From Rhizophagus irregularis (taxonomy: Eukaryota > Glomeromycota > Glomeromycetes > Glomerales > Glomeraceae): a DNA stretch of 64,000 bases. Location of the stretch: contig NC_089433.1 in assembly GCF_026210795.1 (NCBI RefSeq), positions 5,171,001 to 5,235,000 on the forward strand, in the 5' to 3' direction. Shown here in pieces: positions 10,434 through 20,036 of the stretch. The position numbers were made by a program, and so were the translations under genes. The first letter of the stretch is position 1. Each line of letters opens with the position of its first letter. The notes under the pieces were generated by a model. The model did not search any database. It saw only the letters and a list, made by a program, of their open reading frames with translations, and had not been told where the DNA came from.

Positions 10434-11882
10434 TTAATTATACGCGAAATTGAAATGATCATAAACTAAAAGATTTGAACTTGTTATTATCCTTTCACCA
10501 TAGTATTTGTTAACAACATCTACATGTCCGGTTGTAATATGCTCTCCATTATCATTGATGTAAAAGCAAAGTGGTTTTCGCTCTCTATAACTTTCAAAAA
10601 AATTTATAAAAGCACTAATAGAATATTCCAAATTTCCACTAATTGTTATATCAGTTAAATATTTTGGAGAAAATCTAATTAAAATATTTAATAATTCATC
10701 CCCCATATCATTATTTTCATTAAAACTATTAAGGCATAAACTCATTAAATTATTACAATCCATTAATAATGATTTCACATAAATCAAATCATCAGATCCA
10801 ATATATGTAGTTAAGTTCTCAATATTTGGACAATGATTAGAAATTGCTTTAAGTAACATTCCTGTATTATCAGCAGATCTATTAGACATATAAACAGAAA
10901 TATATGTAATGTTTCCTTTTGTTTTTTCAATTAACATTGCCAATTCCTTAAAGCATAATGAACCATCATCAATTTCAAGAAACTGAAGATTCGGAAATTC
11001 CGAATTTGCTAAACATTTCTGGAATTCTTTAATCCCTCCATAATTTTCACAATCATAATAAATTGTTAGATCCTTTAGATTGATAAGTGATGTTAAAAAC
11101 GAATGTGGAATAATTCCAACTGAGCCAAATAACGAAAGTTCATTTATTGTACAGCCTTTTCTTGCTAATGCCTCACTTAGTCCCTCACACGTCCCTTTCT
11201 TAATATTAAAATCAAATGATATAATTTTTAAATTTCTTTGTGCATTGATTAAAGAAATTAATCCGGGAATATCTTGAATGAAATTTCGAACATATAGTGC
11301 ATTCAAATCTTTGCAAATTTGTGCCATTTGATAAAGATTATGTGAATCTACATAATATAAATCAATATATAGACTATAGAGTTGGGAGAAAAATGTTATA
11401 GCTCCTGGAAATGATGGTAAAGGTTGAGAAGTTCGCCAATCCAGTTCTTTAATGCCTTCACATTGACTAATAAATAACTTGTAAATTTCTTGCTCTAAAA
11501 GATTTCTTTTTTTTGAATAATCAACAATACTTAAATTTTCTTTAAATACTACCTTTATAATATTATCTATAATTCCAGTTCTATGAAATTTACAAAAACT
11601 GACATAATTAAACGTTAGGGTGTTTGAAAGAATTGCTGAGGATAACTTAATATTATTATCAAATAAAAGTTGTTTTGAAGATGTTGGTAGGCAGGAAAGT
11701 ATTATATTAGAATATTTTTCTTTTGATTTCTCACAATTAAAGTATGGATAATTTCCCCATAAGATAGGAACTACTAAATGATACCATTCTTTATTAACTA
11801 AAAGACAGGAATATAATGATTTCTTATCCGCTTGTAACTCATTAAAAATTAGGATAAAACAATCGATATTTAATTTTTCCAT
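10434..11882 (-). CDS. F-box / leucine-rich-repeat protein, 482 aa
   Basis: Single-exon frame with ATG at 11882. The N-terminus (residues 1-45; MEKLNIDCFILIFNELQ...LYSCLLVNKEWYHLVVPILW) is a typical F-box, the segment that binds Skp1 in SCF ubiquitin ligases. The rest contains irregular leucine-rich repeats, e.g. LNALYVRNFIQDIPGL, LKDLTIYYDC, LQFLEIDDGSL and NLMSLCLNSF, which usually form the substrate-binding solenoid. The likely role is substrate recognition for ubiquitination; the substrate cannot be told from sequence. Length and layout match the large F-box family of Glomeromycotina. Partial decayed copies lie downstream (9.0 and 9.8 kb) and at 7.25 kb. No membrane or signal segment. Confidence 0.85.
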   Translation of the reverse strand: MEKLNIDCFILIFNELQADKKSLYSCLLVNKEWYHLVVPILWGNYPYFNCEKSKEKYSNIILSCLPTSSKQLLFDNNIKLSSAILSNTLTFNYVSFCKFHRTGIIDNIIKVVFKENLSIVDYSKKRNLLEQEIYKLFISQCEGIKELDWRTSQPLPSFPGAITFFSQLYSLYIDLYYVDSHNLYQMAQICKDLNALYVRNFIQDIPGLISLINAQRNLKIISFDFNIKKGTCEGLSEALARKGCTINELSLFGSVGIIPHSFLTSLINLKDLTIYYDCENYGGIKEFQKCLANSEFPNLQFLEIDDGSLCFKELAMLIEKTKGNITYISVYMSNRSADNTGMLLKAISNHCPNIENLTTYIGSDDLIYVKSLLMDCNNLMSLCLNSFNENNDMGDELLNILIRFSPKYLTDITISGNLEYSISAFINFFESYRERKPLCFYINDNGEHITTGHVDVVNKYYGERIITSSNLLVYDHFNFAYN

Positions 11883-12486
11883 TTATTTTATTTATTTGTT
11901 CCAAGAAAGAATAAAAAATAAACGGCGTAAAAAAAAATAAATAAATGGCAGAAATGTATACGCCTACTATGTAATTTGTGTATACTTGGTTAGTACATAA
12001 AATACATGAAATTGATTTAATATAAAAGTGTCAATGATCTGATCACAAATTTATCTGATGTCACAATATGCTTGATGATTAACGTATTACACAAATTTAA
12101 CTATTAACTGTTTCAAGTTACCAATATATTATTGTTTTACCAAATAGTATATAAATTTCCGCCTAGATCAATTGGATGGAAAAAATTCAAAGTAATTATA
12201 AATTCTTTGCTTGGGCAAAAAAAAAAAAAAATATTATTTTTAATCTGACCAATCATCTTTTAGTGATTTGACAATTTTTTTTTTAAAAAAATAATTTTTT
12301 TTCCAGTTGGACAGGTCAAATTTTGATTTTTTTTTTCATGAGAAGCAAATAATTTCATTTACTTTAGTTCAATAATATTATAATAAAAACATTTGTGAAA
12401 TTAAAACTTATCATGAATCAAGAAAACCATTTTTATGATTATATTTCTAATGAAAAAAAAATATTTTTTTTATTGGAATTGCTAAA
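11883..12486. other. Intergenic, no gene seen
   Basis: AT-rich upstream region of the F-box gene with several homopolymer runs (12217-12310). Nothing else recognised. Confidence 0.5.
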
Positions 12487-12908
12487 TTAGAGGACGACGG
12501 AGACGTCTAAGCTGGTAGTCACGTGATCCTAGAGAAAAAGCTCATTTTTCGTAATATAACTTCTCAACACATGAATAACTTTTAAATTAACTTATTGTAA
12601 GTGCATTTTAACTTGCTCTGCAAGTTTACTTAGAGCAAAAACGAAGATTTGAATACCGTTTTTGAGTTATTTGACTTTTTTATTTCGTAAAATGAATCTA
12701 ACCATTTTTGGATATGATCAGCAAATTTCATTCGTTCATATGTAAAGTCAAAACCAATATTCGAAATTCACTTTTTTTCCCTAAATAAAGTTGCAGAGCA
12801 GATTATCTTATTATTTTTCAAGTTCATATTAATCTTAGTTTGTAAAAAAATTGTCTAAACATATAATGTTGAAAATCACGTGACTACCCACTTTAGGCGG
12901 CCCCTAAA
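12487..12908. mobile_element. Non-autonomous TIR element, about 420 bp
   Basis: The left end (TTAGAGGACGACGGAGACG...GGTAGTCACGTGAT) and the reverse complement of the right end (TTAGGGGCCGCCTAAAG...GGTAGTCACGTGAT) form imperfect terminal inverted repeats of roughly 40 bp, the inner 14 bp (GGTAGTCACGTGAT) identical. The interior is AT-rich with no frame. The ends are TAGAG/TAGGG as in hAT elements, but I could not find an 8-bp target duplication, so the superfamily is left open. Confidence 0.65.
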
Positions 12909-12917
12909 TTCTAGATA

Positions 12918-13415
12918 ATGGAACTGGGAAAAACTCTGATAAATGATAATTTTTCTAGTTTTTATTCTGAAGAAACTCAGGCTCGTGATCATTTTTCTGA
13001 AAAATTCTTTATAGGGAACGCATTCAATTCGGTCAGAGATATCCACTTTGCACTATTGACATCGGAGCGCAATTGTTTGCATTCATCAATCATGCCTTGC
13101 ATATATTCTGTAATTTAAGTTATATAATTTTTTGCCCTTTTAAGTCATGTTGTAAGGAGGAGAGTTCCTTGTTAGATTCTTGATATGATTTTATACAAGC
13201 TCTGTAATTTTTCATATTCCTCTCATAGATTTTTAAGTGCATCAAGGGCATTGTTAAGTCTCTCTTCTAACTCTTCTTCACGTTTACTTCCTATTATTAC
13301 CCTTACCATGAAACTTCTTAGTTTCATATTTTTGTAAACTATGAACATTATTCATAATATTAGAACTTTCATCCAGTTCGAATTTGTTATCAATAAAATC
13401 TTTTTTATCAGTAAC
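12918..13415 (-). pseudogene. Coiled-coil protein pseudogene
   Basis: Read on the minus strand, the segment gives coding-like pieces in shifting frames: DKKDFIDNKFELDESSN near the 5' end, KREEELEERLNNALDALKN (heptad-like), SYQESNKELSSLQHDLKG, then MQGMIDECKQLRSDVNSAK. They are separated by stops and at least two frameshifts. The Glu/Lys/Leu pattern predicts a coiled coil; the exact family is not identified. A 66-aa frame on the plus strand over 12918-13118 is only its antisense shadow. An unrecognised intron could rescue one of the breaks but not all. Confidence 0.5.
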
Positions 13416-14285
13416 TTTTCTGTATTACCAGAAAAACTGAAAAGTACTGGTGATACTGAAAATAAACTAATATTATAATACCGATTTATTGCAATTAGAT
13501 TAAATATATTTTAATACATTGTAATAATTAACTTTGTAATAAATCCAAGGAATAAAAGAATAATAAAAAGCATTTTCATTAAATTAAGCCAATAAGAAAC
13601 ATGTTTGTAAAAGAATCTATAATAATTAGTGTGATACCTATATCATTTTCGTTACAAATTTTATTTTAAAATTAATTAATATATAATAGAATCCAATAGA
13701 ATGGAATAGGAACAACAATTCAATAATTAAAAATAAACTAATTAATTTGGAAATGAATGTAAACCTATACTAAAAGCTCAAAGATCTCAATTTCCAAAAA
13801 AAGCATATTACCAAAAACACCTGCTGTAAAAAAACTACCTGCTGCGATCAGGCACTACCTGCCACAACACCCACTGTACCTACCTGCTGTGATACCTGCC
13901 ATACCTGCCGTAAAATGCAGCACACTTTCGACAACACACTTTCGACAAGCACAGCTCGCCATAAGAAACGAGGCAAAAATTTTGATTTTAGCACTGTATA
14001 ACCTGAAATTGTGTATGACCTACATAAATAACTTATCATATATAAAAAAATTTTTATCAATTACCACTCAAAGAACCTGAAATTTATTTTGGATTTTTTA
14101 TCATAATCAATACTGGAATTAATTTCTAAATATTTTCTGTCAAACTTTAAATATGATTTCAAATAGTTTGTGTATTTACCTAAAAATTTTTTGCTCAAAG
14201 TTATAAAGATTTAAATTCTTTTCATATATGTAATTTTTTGTGCTACATGATTGACATTGATTTTATCCATTTTGAAAATATTACT
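13416..14285. other. Intergenic, mostly featureless
   Basis: AT-rich spacer between the coiled-coil pseudogene and the N-lobe array gene. The only structure seen is the TACCTGC-rich patch annotated separately. Confidence 0.5.
13819..13911. repeat. Degenerate TACCTGC repeats
   Basis: About seven occurrences of (T)ACCTGC in 93 bp with variable spacing, followed by a short direct duplication (ACACTTTCGACA twice, 13921-13947). It is much more GC-rich than its surroundings. Function unknown; could be a decayed minisatellite. Confidence 0.55.
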
Positions 14286-14312
14286 AAGCTTATGTAATAC
14301 TTACATAAGCTT
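14286..14312. promoter_or_regulatory. Perfect inverted repeat before the N-lobe array gene
   Basis: AAGCTTATGTAA / TTACATAAGCTT, 12-bp perfect arms around TAC, 76 bp before the proposed ATG at 14389. The position suggests a promoter element or a transcript hairpin; kinase B has a related shorter palindrome (GCTTATAAGC) about 80 bp upstream of its ATG. No direct evidence of function. Confidence 0.45.
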
Positions 14313-14388
14313 ATTTAAATTGCATTATATAAGATTACTTTTTTTGGAATTTTAGTTTATTAATAAAATTTTTTTGAACTTCTATATA

Positions 14389-16745
14389 ATGTTTCCCCAA
14401 AAAAATCCTTTAAAATCATCTAACATTCTGAAATATTTAGAAAAAAATCTTATATGTTGGACTAGTAGAAATGAAAAGATTGATAACTTCATCCAGGAAA
14501 TACAATTAAAATTCAATAGCGAAAATGATGTAATATTTGAATGGATACCATACAATCAGTTTAATGAAATCAAAGAAATAGACAAAAATGGGCTTAGAAC
14601 GGTATATTCAGCAATATGGAAGGATGGTCCAATATTTTACAATGATCAGTATAATAAATATACAAGAGATTCAAATAAAAAGGTTTCTTTAAAATGTTTA
14701 CATAACTCACAAGATTCCATAGATTTTCTAATTAATGAGGTAAATATTAAAAAATTTAAAATACTTTTTTTTTTAATTTAGTATATTTACCATTTATACA
14801 TATCTAGGCTAAAATGTATTCAACAAAATATAATGCATTTCTTGCATTGTATGGAATATCTCAAAATCCAGATACAAATGACTATATTTTATTAGTTCAA
14901 TATAATTCTATAAACATAGCAAAATGGTTCAGTGGAAATGAAAAAATTGATGATTTCATTCAAGAAATGCAATTAAAAATGAGGGATCATTATGATAATG
15001 TATTTGAATGGATACCATACAATCATCTTGACAAAATTAAAGAAACAGGCAAACATGATTCTACAATAGTATATTCAGCAATATGGAAGGATGGTCCATT
15101 ATTTTACAATAATTGGTATAATGAATATACAAGAGATCCAAATAAAAAAGTTGCTTTAAAATATTATTTTCATAATTCACAAAATTCTATTGACTTTCTA
15201 ATAAATAAGATAAATGAGGTATGACAATTTTATAAATATTCTTAATACTTTTAATATAATGTATTTATTATCTCTTTTGATTATATTTAGGTTAAAAAAT
15301 ATTCAACAAAAAGATTTAACAGAGTAATTTGGGATGTATATGGACTATCTCAAAATCCAAATACAAATAATTATATTTTAGTTTTGGAATGGGCAAGTGG
15401 GAATGAAAAAATTGATGACTTCATTCAGGAAATGCAATTAAAAAGAAATAGCCATAATGATATAATATTTGAATGGATACCACACGATCAACTTGATGAA
15501 ATTGAAGAAATAGGCAAAAGTCCTATAACAGTACATTCAGCAATATGGAATAATGGTCCATTATTTTACAGTAATTTGGATAAGAGGTATATGAGAGAAT
15601 CAAATACAAATGTTGCTTTAAAACATTTACATAGCTCACAAAATTCTATTGAGATTCTAATAAGTGAAGTAAGAAATTCTACAAATATTCCTAATATTTT
15701 AATTTTTTTTTTTTATCTCAAATTTATTTTCAATTCAGCTTAAAAAGCATTTAACAAGTATATTCGGCAGAAAGGTTGCTAAAATATATGGAATATCTCA
15801 AAATCCTGATACAAGTGATTATATTTTGGTTCAAAAAAATTTAATATTGATGAGTGGAATTAAAAAACTTGATGATTTTATTCAAGAGATGCAATTAAAA
15901 ATTAATCACTATGATGATGCAGTATTTGAATGGATACCCTACAATCAATTTAATGAAATTGAAGAAATAGGCAAGAATACTAATTCTATTACAATGTATT
16001 CAGCAGTATGGAAGGATGGTCAATTACTTTATAATTATCAGTATAAACATTATACACGAGATTCAAGTATAGAAGTTGCTTTAAGATGCCTGCATAATTC
16101 AGAAGATTCTATTGATTCCCTAATAAATGAGGTATAAGATTTTTATAAATATTTTACTAACTTTTAACAATAAAATTAATTTATTTATTTTATTATTTAT
16201 TAGGCTAAAAAATATTTACCAAAAAAAGTTGCATTTGCCATATTATATGGAATATCTCAAAATCCAGATACAAATGATTATATTTTGGTTCAAAATAATT
16301 TCATAAACTTAGCAAATTGGATTAGTGGAAATGAAAAAATCGATGATTTTATTCAAGAAAAGCTATTAAAAAGGAATAATCATAAAGATATTGTATTTGA
16401 ATGGATACCATATGATCAACTTGACGAAATTGAAGAAATAGATAATAATGATTCAACAGTATATCACACAATGTTGAAGGATGGTCCATTATATTACGAT
16501 GATTGGGATCTTAGATATACAAGAAAATCAAGAAAAGTTGTTTTAAAATATTTATATAACTCACTAAATTCTGTTGACTCTCTAATAAATGAGGTATAAC
16601 ATTTTTATAAAATATTCTTAATACTATTAATAATATATTTCTCACTTTATTTTATATTCAGGCTAAAAAATATTTAACAGATGATATATATGGGATATCT
16701 CAAAATCCAAATACAAATAATTATATTTTAGTTCTGGTAAAATAG
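14389..16745 (+). CDS. Tandem kinase N-lobe array protein, six exons, 668 aa
   Basis: Exons 14389-14739, 14808-15218, 15291-15668, 15739-16131, 16204-16593 and 16662-16745, all joined in phase 0 at GT-AG sites, give one open frame. The protein is five consecutive copies of a TKL N-lobe: linker (W.SGNEKIDDFIQEMQLK), FEWIPYDQLDEIEEIG, strand-2 motif VYSAIWKDGP, VALK lysine, alpha-C LINEV, then YGISQNPDTNDYILV up to the hinge. Intron positions equal the exon 1/2 junction of kinases A and B, so each exon carries the end of one lobe and the start of the next. The Gly loop has lost its glycines in all copies; the VAIK lysine stays in four (Arg in copy 4). There is no HRD, DFG or C-lobe, so no catalysis is expected. 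A scaffold, decoy or inhibitor role is inference. The TTG at 14374 is not used as start. Confidence 0.8.
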
Positions 16746-16813
16746 AATATGCAGGAAATTGGTAACTTAAGTAGATACTAGGTAATGTAATGTTTATCCA
16801 TTTATTATAACAA

Positions 16814-16861
16814 TATAAGGTACATAAAAAATTTTTTTTATTTTACATTATGTACCTTATA
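16814..16861. repeat. Short inverted repeat, 14-bp perfect arms
   Basis: TATAAGGTACATAA at 16814-16827 and its reverse complement at 16848-16861, with a T-rich loop. GTACCTTATA is also part of the terminal repeats of the 24.4-25.55 kb element, so this may be a stub of a related element. Confidence 0.55.
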
Positions 16862-16879
16862 CATACATGGAATCTTGTG

Positions 16880-17270
16880 ACATGATCAGCTTTACTTGTT
16901 TGTTGTTTACAGCTACAACAAAATTATTTCTTCCACAAACTTTCTTTCCTCCATAAAAAATATTTTTTAGAAATCTATTAAATAAAAAGTTAAAATGTTT
17001 TTAAAGAACTTAAGTGTGGAAACAAATATATTTTTTTATGGATCTCTTAATATTAATTTTATCAATTAAATGAAATAAAGGAGAGTGAGTCATTTAACAA
17101 GTATAAAAATACATATATGTTAATGTTTTAAATATTTATGAAAAAATAGATATTTTTTAGTGAAATAACTATACTAAACATATTTTCAACAGCACAGTCT
17201 GCTAAATGAAATTGGCTTAGAAAGCTGTTCAGCAGATATGAAACCATTCAAATATTAATTTTATTGAAGC
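16880..17270. repeat. Dispersed repeat, diverged copy related to 63.0-63.67 kb
   Basis: Segments such as TTTTTAGAAATCTATTAAATAA, GAGTCATTTAACAAGTAT and CAGCAGATATGAAACC...AATATTAATTTTATT occur in the same order here and at 63000-63670. The copies are diverged, and the right-hand one contains an extra GTGGAT-rich segment (63160-63400). Old mobile sequence is the likely explanation; no coding capacity. Confidence 0.5.
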
Positions 17271-18801
17271 AACTTCACTATTCATAACAATATTAATACT
17301 TTTACTGGATTTACTGATTTACTTCCTAGTTAATTAATTTATTTAGTTATTTTAAATTATAGGTAAATATTATAAACATGTACCATATATATTAAGTATT
17401 TTTCAAATGAAGAATTTAATTGTTTAAATTATATATAAATATTATATAAATAGAATTAAATAAATAACTCATATCTATAAAATAATTTTTTAAATAAAGA
17501 ATTTAGTTAGTTTAAATTATATGTAAATATTATATAAATAAGTAATAATAGAATTAAATAAATAAATAACTTACTCTCTTACCTCTATCGTTATTGTGAG
17601 CCATTACTATCAAAATTCCCCTTAACTGGAAAGTATAACGTAAATATATCTTTTTTTATTTAATTATTAAACGCCTTTATTAATATTGGCATACTATACG
17701 ATAATAATATTTATGCAAAATGCATTGTATGAGAACGGAAGTACAAGTAGACAAACATAACACTTGAAGTTAAATTTAGAGAAAATAATTTGGTATAAAA
17801 AATATCATGAAATGTTTGTAAATTATTAATATATACAATTCCAAAGAAGGAGAATATAATAATGTTCGAGTGTAATATTCGGTGATATTAGATAATATCT
17901 CTTTAGATGATTGCTTGTCAATTGTCAAGCCTCATTGTTGCGTGAAAATTTCCCTAATAAAAACATCTTGGAAATGATCGGCAGATCATAATTTTATTAT
18001 TTAATCTTATTGCTTCATTTTTTTTCATTTTTTTGTACTGTTTGAGTCAATTCTATAAACTAGATAGTAGACATAATATTAAGAAAATATTCGATAGAAT
18101 AAATTGAATATAAATCTGGTGTGCAAAAAAAAATCCAATTAACTATTAGAATTTAATAGTCTATTAATAGTCTGTACCTCATGTCTTGTGTCACTACACC
18201 AAGTACTACAAATAATTATATATAATATTTGGTAAAAAATGCTTATACAGTATGTTCGCAATGAACAAAGGATTATTTATTTATTTGTTTTTAATTTATT
18301 TGGACTATTTTAGATAATATATATATAATCATGTTATCACGCTTTATATTTTGTATCTGCGTGTAAATACTTGCATAACCTAATAAAGAATTCAGCTTAA
18401 CAAGATTAAAAAGTAAAGATTTCTGTATAATCTTCACCCGTGCAATCACCTTATTTCGGCTTATTTTGACATACGGATAACATTAAAGGGATAGACATTT
18501 TATTTTTTACTAAAATAAAATAATCATTTTATTAGAGAAATAAAGAGCTATAAAAGCTATTATATAAAAATATTCTTGGTTGGAGAATTTGAGTAAACTA
18601 TATAAATTTGATATACCAAATTGTTAGTATAGTTAAATTTTATCTGCTGTTCTCTTATCAATTATATGATGATAAGCTAATTGATCAGTGAAATTCGTGA
18701 AATGACAAACTGCATCTTATGACGATTAGTTTGTCGGTATCTAAAATCGATTATCGTAATTATTTTTTTCATATAAAAAAGAAAAAAAGTATGCAAAAGA
18801 A

Positions 18802-18898
18802 AGCCCAGTGCAGGAATTGAACCCGCGTTTCCACGATCAACCTTTGAAAATTTACGTTTAATAAGTTGTGGCGTTCTAACCAACTGAACTAACCGGGC
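18802..18898 (-). tRNA. tRNA gene with intron, anticodon uncertain (Ile-UAU candidate)
   Basis: Minus strand. The acceptor GCCCGGT pairs with ACTGGGC; A box TAGTTCAGTTGG; B box GGTTCAATTCC; T arm GCGGG/CCTGC. An insertion of about 20-25 bp in the anticodon arm looks like an intron. If the loop is CTTATTA the anticodon is UAU (Ile), but the anticodon stem then has an A-C mismatch, so identity is not secure and a pseudogene is possible. Start and end taken from the acceptor stem with a T discriminator. Confidence 0.75.
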
Positions 18899-19104
18899 GA
18901 TTAGTTTATTTAACATTTCATTTTATTATTGATATACAGAAAAATAAACACTCAATGTTTATCTGCTGAATTATATGATGGTAATACTAATTGATCGTGA
19001 AATTATGAACTGAGATCACAAATGTCCTATTTCATATATAGTTTGTTCAATTGAATATTATAATTTTAATTTTTTTTATATATAAAAAAGAGTATGAAAA
19101 AGAA

Positions 19105-19205
19105 AGCCCAGTGCAGGAATTGAACCCGCGTTTCCACGATTTATCTTTGAAAACTTATATTATTTAATTAAGTTGTGGCGTTCTAACCAACTGAACTAAC
19201 CGGGC
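19105..19205 (-). tRNA. tRNA gene with intron, second tandem copy
   Basis: Acceptor, D and T arms identical to the copy at 18802-18898, with a longer and diverged intron-like insert in the anticodon arm (starts CTTAATTAA). Both copies keep GCCACAACTTA before and TCGTGGAAAC after the insert. As in copy 1, the anticodon cannot be fixed with confidence. Confidence 0.75.
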
Positions 19206-19252
19206 AATTAATTTATTCAACATCTTATTTTATTAATTATATATAGAAAAAT

Positions 19253-20036
19253 GAACCACATATGATGCAACGCTAATAATTACGTATTTGATGACCTGAT
19301 ATGAGCGAAAACTACTACAGGAACATACATGATAGTTGAGTTATTATTACTTGATAGACGCAATCCTAATTATAAAATATGACTCGTGAATACGATTCTC
19401 CTATAAAGTAATCGAAATGATCGAGCTGAGCAAGAAAATGTTACTATTACATGGAGTATATCGATGATTAGATAATCTGCGCATACCCATGCAATGATTA
19501 GAACACGTGACAAATGATTACTCATAATATTTTATTAGTTGATCGTGGATTTACTGCGTCTGTGGCCAAACCTTGCACATCATAATAATTGTGTAATTTA
19601 AAGAAACTCTAATTTTTTCTCTCCAGAAAAAAATTTATAAGGCGTAAATTTTGTGTAATAAATTCTAATATATATGATGATCTTTTCTATATAGTGTTAT
19701 TTTTTAGGGGGAAGAAGAAAATTTTATTGGGTCATCCCTCGTCATTTTTATGATCAACATTTAAATATTCTTATTTTTAGAATTAAACGCCACATATAAA
19801 GTGAATTTGTCCAATCATTCATTAACGTATAATTTGATCTACTACTACTAGACTATTACTAGTGAACAACGAAAATTCTAATAGAATTCTATTTATTCCT
19901 TTCATACGAAAATATTGTCAAATCACTTAAACCTATTAGGACCGTTTATGTATGCTTATAAGCTTATGAAAAAACTTACATTTTTTCAATTCGAATAATT
20001 CGAATATTCCTTTTTCAAAAATTTAAAAATTTCATT
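19253..20036. other. Upstream region of kinase B, copied at 38.4 kb
   Basis: No gene. From about 19780 on, the sequence (TTAAACGCC..., GTCCAATCATTCATTAACG, TTCATACGAAAATATTGTC) reappears upstream of the dead kinase exon at 38450-39120, so promoter and gene were copied as one block. Confidence 0.6.

Larger units (their letters stand above)
16746..18639. other. Intergenic, repeats only
   Basis: AT-rich region with the inverted repeat at 16814 and the dispersed repeat at 16880-17270 (both separate entries), plus an imperfect tandem duplication of about 110 bp around 17400-17575 (AAATTATATRTAAATATTATA repeated). No gene frame recognised. Confidence 0.5.
18640..19252. repeat. Diverged tandem duplication carrying two tRNA genes
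   Basis: Unit 1 (about 18640-18950) and unit 2 (about 18955-19252) share the tRNA plus flanks on both sides: TTTATCTGCTG...ATGATG.TAA.CTAATTGATC before, and ATTAGTTTATTTAACAT...ATATACAGAAAAAT after. The tRNA exons are nearly identical while the flanks and introns have drifted, so the duplication is not recent and the tRNA body has been conserved. Confidence 0.8.

Noticed and set aside
14374-14388. Start of the N-lobe array gene at TTG 14374
   Set aside because: TTG is not a normal start in a fungal nuclear gene; the ATG at 14389 lies in the same frame just downstream.
18677-18916. 79-codon minus-strand frame
   Set aside because: It runs through the tRNA gene at 18802-18898 and has no other support.
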